From: Desulfacinum infernum DSM 9756
Lineage (GTDB): Bacteria; Desulfobacterota; Syntrophobacteria; Syntrophobacterales; DSM-9756
Assembly (NCBI RefSeq): GCF_900129305.1
Contig: NZ_FQVB01000033.1
Location: 1-51,158 of the forward strand
DNA: 51,158 nucleotides
Direction: 5' to 3'
Each line of letters opens with the position of its first letter. The stretch's first letter is position 1. Position numbers and translations under genes: made by a program. Below, one piece after another: positions 33,296-45,000 of this stretch. Under the pieces are notes generated by a model. That model was not told where the DNA came from, did no database searches, and was given only the letters and a program-made list of their open reading frames with translations.

Positions 33296-34519
33296 ATGAA
33301 GCAAACCGCACTGCTGGCCTTGGCCGCCTTGTTGACCCTTTCGTGGACAGGACCGGCCGCAGGCAAAGAAGCGGATGTCACCCGAGATGAGATCAACGCC
33401 CTGAAAGCACAAGTGGAAGCACTGAAACAGAAAGTGGAGCAGCCCGCAACCCAGACTTCGCCGGCTGGCGAAGTGCCCTGGTATCAGAAGCTGGAGGTGG
33501 GAATTGGTGCCACCGGCATCGTCCAGGGATCCATGGGGGTGGAGGATTCCTTGAGTCAGGAGGGTGATGTGACGGATGGAAGCGTCTCCTTTGACCTGGA
33601 ACTTACGCTTCCCGTGACCGAGGGAGGGACCTTTTATGCCCTCGTGGAGGGGGGATCCGGGGAAGGCATCGACGGGGAAATCCCGACAATTTCGGGAATC
33701 AATGACGATGCAGATGACGATCCATCCTTGAGAATCACCGAGCTGTGGTATGAGCAGGAATGCTCGTCCGGTCTGCGCTTTCGCATCGGCAAGATGGATC
33801 TGAGCTCGGATTTTGATACCAATTCGATTGCCAACAGCGAAACAGACCAGTTTCTTTCCAGCGGGTTTGTGAACAACCTGGCCGTGGAGTTTCCTGACGA
33901 CAACGGCTTCGGGGCCATGATCTGGTTCTCTCCCGGAAGCCTCTGGGACATTGGTTTCGGGGCGGCGGACGCGGATGCGGATTGGGAGAATATCTTCGAC
34001 GATCCGTTCGTGATGGCCGAAATGGACTTCAAGCCGTCCCTGGGCGGTATGCAGGGCAACTATCGCATTTACGGCTGGTACAACGGCAAGGATCACCAGT
34101 CCCTGGAAGATCCCCGCGATACGGACGAGAAGAACTGGGGCATCGGGTTTTCCTTCGATCAACAGGTCTTGGAACCGCTCGCCCTGTTTGCCAGATACGG
34201 GTGGCAACGGTCAGACGTCTCCCAAGTCAGCCACGCTTTCAGCGCAGGACTGCAATGCTCGGGACAGGTCTTCGGGAGGACGGAAGACCACATGGCCTTG
34301 GCCTACGGAGTGGCCATCCTCGGCGAGGATTGGAAGGATCAGGCCAAGGCCGAAGGGGCCGATCCGGCCAACGAGCATCATGTGGAGTTCTATTACAGTT
34401 ACAAGGCCAATGATCATCTCACCATCTCTCCCGACATCCAGTGGATCAAGAACGCCGACGGAGATCGACACAACGACGATGTCGTGGTGGCGGGATTGAG
34501 GGCCCAACTGTCGTTTTAG
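33296..34519 (+). CDS. Outer-membrane porin (OprB/LbtU-like)
   Basis: The 407-residue exported protein has a signal peptide (about residues 1-23, ending PAAGKEA) and a short coiled coil (INALKAQVEALKQKVEQ), followed by a beta-barrel of alternating polar and hydrophobic strands ending in Phe (LRAQLSF). The barrel resembles OprB-type porins, including the branch named after the Legionella siderophore porin LbtU. Its place next to the feo operon favours iron complexes as cargo, but no operator is visible in front of it and a terminator separates it. AAGGAG precedes ATG 33296. Confidence 0.75.
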   Translation: MKQTALLALAALLTLSWTGPAAGKEADVTRDEINALKAQVEALKQKVEQPATQTSPAGEVPWYQKLEVGIGATGIVQGSMGVEDSLSQEGDVTDGSVSFDLELTLPVTEGGTFYALVEGGSGEGIDGEIPTISGINDDADDDPSLRITELWYEQECSSGLRFRIGKMDLSSDFDTNSIANSETDQFLSSGFVNNLAVEFPDDNGFGAMIWFSPGSLWDIGFGAADADADWENIFDDPFVMAEMDFKPSLGGMQGNYRIYGWYNGKDHQSLEDPRDTDEKNWGIGFSFDQQVLEPLALFARYGWQRSDVSQVSHAFSAGLQCSGQVFGRTEDHMALAYGVAILGEDWKDQAKAEGADPANEHHVEFYYSYKANDHLTISPDIQWIKNADGDRHNDDVVVAGLRAQLSF

Positions 34520-34521
34520 CG

Positions 34522-34640
34522 GGGCTCCGGAGCCCGGGCGGGGGTGCCTGTTTGCCGGCAGTGAACGTTTCGGCGGAGCGGCTGTCCGATCCCATGGGAT
34601 GCCGCTGTGCGCGCCTGCCCTACCCCGGGTTCCGGAACCC
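34522..34640. other. Two related GC palindromes between convergent genes
   Basis: GGGCTCCGGAGCCC (34522-34535) and GGGTTCCGGAACCC (34627-34640) are perfect 14-bp palindromes differing at one symmetrical pair. They lie between the porin and acyl-CoA synthetase genes, which converge here. They may act as bidirectional terminators; nothing else is seen in this 150-base gap. Confidence 0.4.
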
Positions 34641-34670
34641 TGGAAGTGCAACTCCGACCCGAACCGCCGA

Positions 34671-36809
34671 TCAAAAACTCATGCGGGCGTCGGCCACCGT
34701 ATAGGTGCCGTCGTGGAAGATGACCGGGTTGCAGTCCAGTTCCTGAATGGGAAAGCGGGCCAGGAGGTGGGAGACGGCGACGATGAGGCGCGCGAGGGCG
34801 TCCCTTTCCACCGGCGGCGCCCCGCGGAGGCCGTCCAGGACGGCCGTCCCCTGGATTTCGGTGATCATCTCCCGAGCGTCCGCTTCCGTGACGGGAGCCA
34901 GCCGGAACGCCACGTCCCCAATGGCTTCCACCCAGATGCCACCCAGGCCGAACATGACCACCGGGCCGGCCTGGGGATCCCGGGTTCCGCCCACGATGAG
35001 CTCCGTTCCCGCCGGCACCATGGGCTGCACGCACACCCCTTCCAGGCGGGCTCCGGGAGCCTTCCGGGCCACGACTTCCATCATGCACCGGTGGGCCCGG
35101 CGAAGGGCCTCCTCGTCCGCAAGGTGGAGGGCCACGCCGCCCACGTCGCTCTTGTGGGCGATGTCCTGGGAGGCGATCTTGAGCGCCACCGGATACCCGA
35201 TTTCCCGGGCCGCGGAAACCGCTTCGTCTTCGCCGCTAGCCAGGACGGTCCGGGCGGTGCGGATGCCGGCCAGATCCAGAACCCGCTTGGCCTCGTGTTC
35301 CAAAAGGTGCACTCGGCCCGACGATCGTAGATCCGCCACGTAATCGGAAAGCTCCGCTGGAAATTCGGGTGGAGGTGCGGCATCCTTCGGGCGTTCTTGC
35401 AGCCGGGACGCCCGGTGGAGGTTGGCCAGGGCCGCCGCAGCCCGTTCCGCCGTGGGATAGGCCGCCACACCGGCCCGCACCCAGGCATCCAATTCCTCGT
35501 GGGCGTCGCTGGGCGCTCCCCAGGCCACCACGGCGGGCTTTCCGGACCGTGCCGCCGCCCTGCCGAAGGCGTCCGCCGGAAACGGATCCACATGGGGATC
35601 CCCCAAGGCGGACATGCAGACGGCCAACGCCGCGTCCACCCCGGGGTCTTCTGCCAGGAGCTCCAGCACCTCCACGTAGAGGCGCCGATCCAGGTAGCCG
35701 AAGGTGGTGAGATCCACCGGGTTGTCCGGCGGCATGAAGGACGGCAAAACCCCCTTGGAAACCAGGGCTTCCTTGGTGGCATCGCTCAAATCCCCCAGGA
35801 CCAGGCCGCTTCGAGCCAGGATGTCGGACGCCAGTACGGCGGGCCCGGCCGTGTGGGTGATGACGCCCACCCGGTTTCCCCGAGGCGGGGCGCTGAGGGA
35901 AAGGATCTTGGCCGTGTCCACCAGTTCCTCGATGGAGTGCACCTGGAGGAGGCCCGCCTGGCGGAAGGCGGCCTCATAGACCGCCTGGGCCCCGGCCATG
36001 CTTCCCGTGTGGGAGCGGGCCACCTTGCGCCCTGCATCCGTATAGCCCGCGCCCAGGACCACCACGGGCTTCACGGCCGCACAGCGCCTGGCGGCATCGA
36101 AGAAACGCCGCACGTCGTCCAGCCCCTCGATGAAAAGGGCCACCACCCGCGTGTGGGGATCCTCGGCCAGGTAGTCGAGCATGTCGGCGAATTCCACGTT
36201 GGCGCGGTTCCCCAGACAGACCAGAGTGCCCACCGGGATCCTGTCCTCCGCGAACCGGATGGCCCCGAAGCCCGCCACGCCCCCGCTCTGGCTCACCAGC
36301 GTGATGGAACCGGGTTCCCTGAAGAGATCCGATAGGACCGGCATGAAGGTAGCGTTCATGCGGCTATGCGACCGGAAAAAACCCAGGGTGTTGGGCCCGA
36401 TGATCTTCACCCCCGCCTCGTCGGCCATGGCCTTCAACCGCCGCTGATCGCGACGCCCCTCCTCCCCCGCCTCCCGAAACCCGGCCGTGAAGATGACGGC
36501 TCCCCGGCATCCCTTGGCCACAGCCGCCCCGAAGCCCTTCAGGATGTGCTTTTGGGGAACGGCGAAAAGAAAAAGATCCACCGCATCGTCCGGAATGGCC
36601 TCGATGGACGGATAGGCCTTCCGCCCGAGAATCTCTTCCACACCGCCCGCGTGTACCGGGTAGACCTCTTCCACGCCCGAGGCCAGAGCCGAGCGCAGGA
36701 CAAAATTTCCCACCTTGCCGCCGTGGGTGGACGCCCCCACCACCGCCACCGATCGCGGGGAAAAGAGAGCATCGAAAGCCGCACGCGCCGCCTTGTCCAT
36801 TCCTTCCAT
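34671..36809 (-). CDS. ADP-forming acyl-CoA synthetase
   Basis: The 712-residue fused-subunit acetate/acyl-CoA ligase (ADP-forming) makes ATP from acyl-CoA or activates acids. Order: CoA-binding domain (LFSPRSVAVVGAS, residues about 14-26), two ligase-CoA domains with phosphoryl-carrying His267 in ARSHTGSMAG, and a C-terminal ATP-grasp domain (GYPVALKIASQDIAHKSD, ELIVGGTRDP). Length is typical. ATG 36809 is preceded by GGAGGACGACC; upstream in-frame ATGs lack this. It is the last gene after a hotdog thioesterase and an iron-sulfur flavoprotein. It probably works in fatty or aromatic acid oxidation. Confidence 0.9.
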   Translation of the reverse strand: MEGMDKAARAAFDALFSPRSVAVVGASTHGGKVGNFVLRSALASGVEEVYPVHAGGVEEILGRKAYPSIEAIPDDAVDLFLFAVPQKHILKGFGAAVAKGCRGAVIFTAGFREAGEEGRRDQRRLKAMADEAGVKIIGPNTLGFFRSHSRMNATFMPVLSDLFREPGSITLVSQSGGVAGFGAIRFAEDRIPVGTLVCLGNRANVEFADMLDYLAEDPHTRVVALFIEGLDDVRRFFDAARRCAAVKPVVVLGAGYTDAGRKVARSHTGSMAGAQAVYEAAFRQAGLLQVHSIEELVDTAKILSLSAPPRGNRVGVITHTAGPAVLASDILARSGLVLGDLSDATKEALVSKGVLPSFMPPDNPVDLTTFGYLDRRLYVEVLELLAEDPGVDAALAVCMSALGDPHVDPFPADAFGRAAARSGKPAVVAWGAPSDAHEELDAWVRAGVAAYPTAERAAAALANLHRASRLQERPKDAAPPPEFPAELSDYVADLRSSGRVHLLEHEAKRVLDLAGIRTARTVLASGEDEAVSAAREIGYPVALKIASQDIAHKSDVGGVALHLADEEALRRAHRCMMEVVARKAPGARLEGVCVQPMVPAGTELIVGGTRDPQAGPVVMFGLGGIWVEAIGDVAFRLAPVTEADAREMITEIQGTAVLDGLRGAPPVERDALARLIVAVSHLLARFPIQELDCNPVIFHDGTYTVADARMSF

Positions 36810-36897
36810 GGTCGTCCTCCGAAGTTCGCCGCACCAATTCCCTGTTTCCGAAAAACCCGTTTCATCCATTGCCGTCACGACCGTCGGTGCTGGCGGT

Positions 36898-37323
36898 TCA
36901 TTGGTGGCCGCGGGGCGTCGGACCCACCAGCCGATAGGTGGCGATCCCCGCCGCCGCCAGGGTGCCGTCTTCCAGAAAGATTTCCATGGAACTCACTCCC
37001 ACCCCGGTTCCCGTGCGCAGTACCCGACCGACGGCTTCCACCGACCCGCGGATGGGTTCCAGAAAGTTGATCTTGAGCTCAATGGTGGGAGCCTTCCATC
37101 CGGACTCCAGTTTGCTGAGAACCGCCAGTCCGCCGGCCGCATCGGCCACCGCCGTGACGAATCCCCCTTGGACCATGCCCATGGAATTGCAGAAGTCTTC
37201 CCGAAACGGGAGCCGAAGGCGGACCAGCCCCGGCTCCAGGGCCAGAAGGTCCACTCCCAACAAGCGCAGGGCCGGGATCCTTCGCAGTCTTTCCCGGACA
37301 TGTTCCAGACTCGGCACCCCCAT
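36898..37323 (-). CDS. PaaI-type hotdog thioesterase
   Basis: The 141-residue hotdog-fold protein of the PaaI/acyl-CoA thioesterase group has the helix-strand signature CNSMGMVQGGFVTAVADAAGG (about residues 45-65), followed by TIELKINFLEPIRGSVEA. Enzymes of this group hydrolyse acyl- or aryl-CoA thioesters. ATG 37323 follows GAGGAG. It is transcribed 88 bases before the acyl-CoA synthetase gene, which points to acyl-CoA turnover. Confidence 0.87.
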   Translation of the reverse strand: MGVPSLEHVRERLRRIPALRLLGVDLLALEPGLVRLRLPFREDFCNSMGMVQGGFVTAVADAAGGLAVLSKLESGWKAPTIELKINFLEPIRGSVEAVGRVLRTGTGVGVSSMEIFLEDGTLAAAGIATYRLVGPTPRGHQ

Positions 37324-37399
37324 GACCGTCTCCTCAAACTGTTGTTTCCGTTCCAATTGGACCCTTCCGCTCCAGCGTGCCCTTTTGATGGGCGGGCGC

Positions 37400-37427
37400 C
37401 CGGATCCACGACCCGCCGCGGATCCGG
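37400..37427 (-). other. Hairpin between the flavoprotein and thioesterase genes
   Basis: CCGGATCC (37400-37407) and GGATCCGG (37420-37427) form an 8-bp stem with a 12-base loop. It could attenuate read-through from the flavoprotein gene, but no T-run follows. Confidence 0.35.
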
Positions 37428-37453
37428 CCATGGGTCCCTGGGGCCTCCCGCCC

Positions 37454-38077
37454 TTACGTTTCGGCCCCGCTTCCCAACCGCACCAGGTTGCGGCCGAGAA
37501 TCCGGCACATGACGACCGTGAGTTCATCTTCCAGGACGCCCTTCCGCCATCGGAAACGCCCGTCGTCCAGTCCTTCGTAGAGGGTCCCCATGGGCGCGGT
37601 GTTGTAGATGGGACCGGCCGGCTCCCGGGCTTCCACCAGGCGAAGGCCGTGAGCGGTAAGGAACCGCTCCAGGATCACCTGGGTCAGTTCCTGGCCTCCG
37701 TTTCTCAAACCCGCGTGGGTGAGGGCCGCCCCCAGCTTCCCTTCCAGCAGGTTTTCCCGCATGTGCAGCCACCGGGTTCGGTCCATGAAGGTCTTGAGCC
37801 GGGCCGTGACGTTGCCGAAATAGACGGGCGAACCGATGACGAGGGCGTCGGCGGCCAACATCTTTTCCGCCAGTTTGGCCATGTCGTCCCCCCGGATGGA
37901 GCACTGAGGCTCGCGCAGGCACTTGTTGCAGGAGATGCAGTATTCGATGCGCCAATCCGCCAGTTCCACCAGCTCCGTTTCCGCTCCGCCCGCGGCCGCC
38001 TCTTCCAACACCAGGCCGAGCATGACAGCCGTGTTCTTCCCCTTCCGGTGGCTACCATTGATGGCCAGGATCTTCAT
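37454..38077 (-). CDS. Iron-sulfur flavoprotein (flavodoxin fold)
   Basis: The 207-residue protein has an N-terminal flavodoxin-like FMN domain (MKILAINGSHRKGKNTA) and a compact cysteine motif Cys47-x2-Cys50-x2-Cys53-x5-Cys59, as in iron-sulfur flavoproteins of anaerobes. It also has the FMN-loop ALVIGSPVYFGNVTARLKTF. These enzymes move electrons from ferredoxin and some detoxify oxygen species. GGGAGGGG precedes ATG 38077. It heads the operon with thioesterase and acyl-CoA synthetase. The 270 bases upstream, to 38344, show no gene or clear promoter. Confidence 0.87.
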   Translation of the reverse strand: MKILAINGSHRKGKNTAVMLGLVLEEAAAGGAETELVELADWRIEYCISCNKCLREPQCSIRGDDMAKLAEKMLAADALVIGSPVYFGNVTARLKTFMDRTRWLHMRENLLEGKLGAALTHAGLRNGGQELTQVILERFLTAHGLRLVEAREPAGPIYNTAPMGTLYEGLDDGRFRWRKGVLEDELTVVMCRILGRNLVRLGSGAET

Positions 38078-38344
38078 CTTCCCCTCCCGCTTCGGATCGT
38101 ATTGCCATGAAATATGATCACAAAACCTTCAAAGACTTGGGACGTGGGGGCCAATGACGATTCCCCCCTGAAGTTTTCTCCCTCTTCCAAAGGAATCCAC
38201 CGCTGCCCCCGCACCGTGCTAACCGTTAGACACACATGAAGCCGCGTATCGCGCCTTTTATTCTTTTGAAGGATTCTCGCAGCAAGACCTCCTGTGTGCG
38301 GTTGCGGCACTTCTTCGTGCCATCAGGAGGAATGTCGCACTTTG

Positions 38345-38416
38345 CGGGCGGGGATAAACCCCGCCCCTACCCAATAGCCCTTTGGCTTTTGCAGGGGCCT
38401 GGTTTATCCCCGCCTC
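38345..38416. repeat. Paired hairpin repeat, family C
   Basis: GCGGGCGGGGATAAACCCCGCCC and, after about 25 bases, GGTTTATCCCCGCC repeat the layout seen at 5542-5609. It ends close to the stop codon of the marR gene and may serve as its terminator. Confidence 0.65.
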
Positions 38417-38424
38417 GGGGCTTC

Positions 38425-38841
38425 TCAATGTGCGTCCCGGAGGCGATCCAGGAAGGCCCGGAAGGCCTGCCATTCCTCGGGACGGAACTTTTGCAGGAAG
38501 AGGCCGTTCACCTCGTCGTAGACGGTCAGAAGCGGCTGTCTGTGTTCCAGGGCCTTGGAGGTGAGAAAGACCCTCAAGGACCTCCGGTCCTCCGGGTCCG
38601 AACGCCTCTCCACCCAGCCGTCCCGTTCCAATCGGTCGATGAGGCCCGTCACGGTGGGCCGGTCCAGGTGGGTCTTTTCGGCAAGGCGGCTGGGAAGGGC
38701 CCCGTCCTCTTCGTAAAGGGCGATGAGCATGAAAAACTGGGCCTGGGTGAGGCCGTAGGGTGCGATCCGATCCCGATAGTGTTTGGAAAGGAAACGGGAA
38801 AGGGAAGCAAGCTGAAAGCAGAGACAGTCTTCGAAGAGCAT
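38425..38841 (-). CDS. MarR-family regulator
   Basis: The 138-residue regulator carries the MarR winged helix (LTQAQFFMLIALYEEDGALP, then RPTVTGLIDRLERDGWVERR and DRRSLRVFLT for the wing) between dimerising helices. ATG 38841 is preceded by AAGGAGCGG; an ATG at 38874 lacks a site. There is a Cys pair near the N-terminus (CLCF), but the standard OhrR redox cysteine context is not clear. It is divergent from the perR gene, with its own likely operator between. Confidence 0.87.
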   Translation of the reverse strand: MLFEDCLCFQLASLSRFLSKHYRDRIAPYGLTQAQFFMLIALYEEDGALPSRLAEKTHLDRPTVTGLIDRLERDGWVERRSDPEDRRSLRVFLTSKALEHRQPLLTVYDEVNGLFLQKFRPEEWQAFRAFLDRLRDAH

Positions 38842-38877
38842 GGACCGCTCCTTGAGGTGGGAGGGGGACGACATCTT

Positions 38878-38902
38878 TTGCTAGCACAACATTTATTAGC
38901 AA
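38878..38902 (-). promoter_or_regulatory. Probable MarR operator
   Basis: TTGCTA (38878-38883) and TAGCAA (38897-38902) form an inverted repeat with a 13-base spacer, 37-61 bases upstream of marR. The size fits a MarR dimer and suggests autoregulation. Confidence 0.45.
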
Positions 38903-38959
38903 GCAAATCATTTTTCCCATTGACCCCGTGCCCCGTACGGGCTAGGTTCTTTTTTAAAT

Positions 38960-38975
38960 AAGAATCGTTTTCCAT
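38960..38975 (+). promoter_or_regulatory. PerR/Fur-like box upstream of perR
   Basis: AAGAATCGTTTTCCAT occurs 33 bases before the perR start and again, with one difference and on the opposite strand, upstream of katG at 39482-39497. The paired occurrence supports a common regulator binding both. Confidence 0.62.
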
Positions 38976-39007
38976 CAAGATTGCCCCCGAACCGAAGGAC
39001 TTCTCGA

Positions 39008-39466
39008 GTGGACCGCCATGCCCAGGAAAGACTCCAGCAGATGCTCGAGAAGCTCAAAAGGAGGAGGTTCCGCATCACCCCGCAACGGCTGGCCGTCCTG
39101 GAAATTCTCGTGGAATCGGATTTTCACCCCAGCGTGGAGACCATCTTCGCGCAGGTGCGAAAGCGCTTTCCCACCACCAGCCTCGCCACCGTTTACAAGA
39201 CGGTGGGGCTCCTTAAGGAGATGCACGAGGTCTTGGAGCTGGGTTTCCATGATGCCGGCAACCGGTACGACGCCCGCAAGCCGTTCCCTCATCCCCATGT
39301 GATCTGTACGAGCTGCGGAAGGATCCGGGATCCCGAGTTGAGCGGCCTTCAAGAGCTGGCCGAAGAGATGGGCCGCAAAACGGGCTTTACCATCGTCACC
39401 CATCGGCTCGACTTCTACGGAGTGTGCCCGGAGTGCCGCGAGAAGACCGACGCACGGGGGGACTAA
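39008..39466 (+). CDS. perR: PerR-type Fur-family peroxide sensor
   Basis: The 152-residue Fur-family regulator has an N-terminal winged helix (RITPQRLAVLEILVESDFHPS, TTSLATVYKTVGLL) and a dimerisation domain with a structural zinc site Cys100/Cys103 and Cys140/Cys143. The regulatory metal site fits His40, His95, His97 and Asp108. Asp108 stands where PerR has Asp104 and Fur has Glu, favouring PerR. The GTG start at 39008 is chosen because AAGGA lies upstream and the box at 38960 stays outside the gene. It is followed by katG after 70 bases; both have the same box, as expected for peroxide-responsive repression. Confidence 0.85.
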   Translation: MDRHAQERLQQMLEKLKRRRFRITPQRLAVLEILVESDFHPSVETIFAQVRKRFPTTSLATVYKTVGLLKEMHEVLELGFHDAGNRYDARKPFPHPHVICTSCGRIRDPELSGLQELAEEMGRKTGFTIVTHRLDFYGVCPECREKTDARGD

Positions 39467-39481
39467 AAATTTTTTGATTCT

Positions 39482-39497
39482 ATGGAAAATGATTCTT
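39482..39497 (-). promoter_or_regulatory. PerR/Fur-like box upstream of katG
   Basis: Read on the minus strand this is AAGAATCATTTTCCAT, 15 of 16 bases identical to the box before perR. It ends 40 bases before the katG ATG and overlaps the region where its promoter must lie. Confidence 0.62.
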
Positions 39498-39503
39498 TGT
39501 TAG

Positions 39504-41708
<2,205 letters not shown>

Positions 41709-41748
41709 AAACCCATTGAGCGATTCATTATCGTGGTGAACTCCTGAA

Positions 41749-41769
41749 GGGCGGGCGTAAAGCCCGCCC
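41749..41769 (+). terminator. Family C hairpin behind katG
   Basis: GGGCGGGC-GTAAA-GCCCGCCC forms an 8-bp stem 40 bases after the katG stop codon, followed by GTACTTATT. It matches the family C repeat arm and could end katG transcription. Confidence 0.5.
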
Positions 41770-42068
41770 GTACTTATTCACCTCCTGCGCAGTGGCGGGG
41801 GCCGTCCACGCCCCTGCGCAGATTGCCTGGCGAATCCCACCGCCGCCAACAGCCCAAGCGAACGGCCTGCTGAACGCGGGCAATGGCACCGCTCGGTGCG
41901 GCTGTCTTCCTTCATCGTCCGACCCAAGGTAATCCCCGGGATCTTGCGTTCCCCGGGCCCGCCGACTATTATTTCCCAGCACAAAAGTAGGATTTATGTT
42001 CCGGACGCCATCTTCCGATGTTTTTGGTGAGAAAGTCTTTGGTGGCCGGAACCTGTGGAGGCGAGTTC
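41770..42068. other. Gene-free stretch before the histidine kinase
   Basis: About 300 bases without a convincing gene. A short reading frame on the minus strand has no ribosome binding site. AT-rich DNA around 41965-42020 is the likely place for the promoter of the kinase gene, but no clear -35/-10 pair was found. Confidence 0.35.
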
Positions 42069-45000
42069 ATGGGAAAATGCGAGTCAGCCGCGGCCCAGAC
42101 GGCCAGCGCCGCCGAAAAGGGGGCGTCGGGGCTCTTTCGGTTGCGCGGGCCGGTGCTTGTGCCGTTCGTCGTGGCCATGAGCCTGCTGCTGGGGCTTTTC
42201 GTCTTCGGCATCCACCGGGTCCTGGAGAGCTCCACGCGGGAGTTTTCCCAGCGCCGGTTCGAAAGCTTTCGGAGCCTCTGGGAGACCGCCCTCGAGCGGG
42301 AAGCCGGCCTCATGGAGGAGGCCCTCCTGAAACTGGCCGCCAAGCCGGCCCTGCTGGAGGCCTTCACACTCCGGTCGGTGGATTCCTTGTTGGAAGCGGC
42401 GGCTCCCGATTTTGTCCGACTCAAGCAGAACCATCACATGACCCACTTTTACTTCATGGACCCGTCCCTTCGGGTCTTCCTGAGGGTCCATCACCCCAAA
42501 CTTTCCGGAGATGTGATCACCCGCTGGACGGCCCGCCGGGCCCAAACCACCCTGAAGACCGCCCGCGGGGTGGAGCTGGGGCCCATGGGCACCCTGACGC
42601 TGCGCGTTGTGATTCCCTGGATCCATGCCGGCCGCCTCATGGGGTTTCTGGAGCTGGGCAAGGAAGTGGGGACCATTCTAACGAGCATTCACCAAGCCAC
42701 GGGGCTTCACCTGGCGGCCTTCGTGGAAAAGGAGCGTCTGGATCGAGATTTGTGGAGTGAAGGCCAGAAGGTGTTGGGCAGGCCCGACACGTGGACGGCC
42801 TTCCGAACGGTCGTCCTCAGCGACACCACCCTGTCGCCGGTTCCGGAACCGCTCGTTCCTTACATCGACGAAGAAAACCATCAAGCCGGCCAGACGGACA
42901 TTCGGTTCGGCTGGGCCGGAAGAACCTACCGCTCGCGATTTTTCCATCTAAAGGACGCTTCCGGAAAAAGCATCGGAGACATCGCCGTTCTCACCGACAT
43001 CACGGAACGGGTGGCCCATGCCCGCCGAATGCTCATCGGTTTCGGCACCGCAGCCTTTCTCCTCTGCTCGTCCCTGGTCCTCTTCATGGCGGGCTACCTG
43101 GGCCGGGTGGAAACCGTGGTGCGAAGAACCCATCAGCAGATCATGGACCTGGAGCGGGGCCGGTCCTGCTTCATCCTCCAGGAGATGCCGGTGCTCGTGT
43201 CCCTGCTCACCCCTTCCGGAACATTTGAAACCTGGAGCACGTGGGCCCAGAAGACGTTCGGATTCGGCCCGGAGGAGGCCGTGGGAATCCTCCGCCCGGA
43301 CGACCTGGTGGAAGACGCCCGGCTCTTGGAGGAGCTTCGGCGGGAGGCGGCCCAGTCCGCCTATGCCTCCAAAGAGTGCTTGGGGCGAACCCGGGACGGA
43401 GGGCACCTTTGGTTGCGGGTCACCCTGCTGACCATCCCCGTCACGGGAGAGACACTCTACATCCTGGAAGACGAGACGGCTCGAAAGGAGGCGGAAGATC
43501 GCCTGCAAGCCCAGTATGCCTTTCTCCAGACCCTGTTGGACACCATCCCCAACCCCATCTACTACACCGACGCCCGGGGCCGCCCCGCGGGCTGCAACGC
43601 GGCGTTCTTGAAGTTTTTCGGCCTGGAAGAGGCCGGGCAACCCGGTGGTGGCGCGTTCGCACATCTGGAAAAGGCCGCCGTCTTCCTTTCGTGGCTGGAG
43701 CGGGACCGCAAGCTCCTGGAAAGCGGTCACATGCACGTGGAGGAACAGGAGATTCTGGATCGGGAGGGACGCCCGCGAAGCGTGATCTTCAATCGAGCTG
43801 TCTTCCGTTTGAAGGACGGGGCCGTGGGGGGTGTGGTGGGCATCCTCACCGACATCACCGAGCGTCGAAAGGCGGAGGAACAGCGGATTCTCTTGGCCAC
43901 GGCCGTGGACCAGACGGCGGACGTGGTGATCGTCACCGACCGGGACGGACGGATCGAATATGTGAATCCGGCCTTCGAGAAGGTTTCCGGCTACACGCGG
44001 GAGGAGGCGCTGGGCCGGGCCCCATGGGACCTGCCCGGATTGGGTATGGAGGAAGCCACCCGCTATGAAATCCGGGATGCCGTCTTGTCCGGGCGCGTGT
44101 GGACGGGACGCGTCCGCACGGCAAGCCGGGACGGCGCCCCCACCCAACTGGAAGGAAAGGTCTCGGCCATCCGCGACGGCCGGGGCCGCCTGACCCATTA
44201 TGTGGCCGTGTACCGCGACGTTACGGAAAAAAGCCGCCTGGAAGATCAGCTCCGCCAGGCCCAGAAGATGGAAGCCATCGGCACCCTGGCCGGCGGCATC
44301 GCCCACGATTTCAACAACATTCTCCTTTCCATCAACGGCTACACGGAACTCCTGCTCCAACGCCTTCCCCCGGACGATCCCGGAAAACGATACGCCGAAA
44401 GGGTCCTCCAGGGGGGACAGCGGGCGAAAGACCTGGTGGCTCAAATTCTCACTTTCAGCCGGCAGGGGGACCGGCACCCCAAGCCGCTGGAGCTGTCGAC
44501 CATCGTGAAGGAAACCACCAAGCTGCTGCGGGCATCCATCCCCACGACCATCGACATCCGATGCACCATCCGGGCCGAACGCGCGGTGGTACTGGCCGAC
44601 CCGACCCAGATGCACCAGGTGCTCATGAACCTGTGCACCAACAGCGCCCACGCCATGGGAAGCAAACCCGGCCTTCTGGAGATCGTCCTGGACGAGGTGC
44701 TGGTGGGAGGAGAAGGCATCCCCTGCCCCCCCGGGGTATCACCGGGACCTTACGTACGGCTCCAAGTGCGCGATACGGGCTGCGGCATTCCCGAATCCAT
44801 ACGCCACAAGATCTTTGATCCCTACTTCACCACCAAGAAGCCGGGCCAGGGCACCGGCCTGGGGCTGGCCGTGGTGCACGGCATCGTCAAGGATCACGGC
44901 GGTTTCATCCAGGTGGAAAGCGAAACGGGCAAGGGGACGGCTGTTCGGGTTTTCATTCCGGCCGTGGCCGAACCGGCCACGGCGGAACCGCCGACGTCCG

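Noticed and set aside
41728-41982. A possible small gene between katG and the kinase
   Set aside because: The frame has no ribosome binding site, begins in AT-rich DNA and contains a family C repeat arm.
42948-44651. A 567-codon minus-strand frame
   Set aside because: It is antisense to the histidine kinase and has no ribosome binding site or domain.
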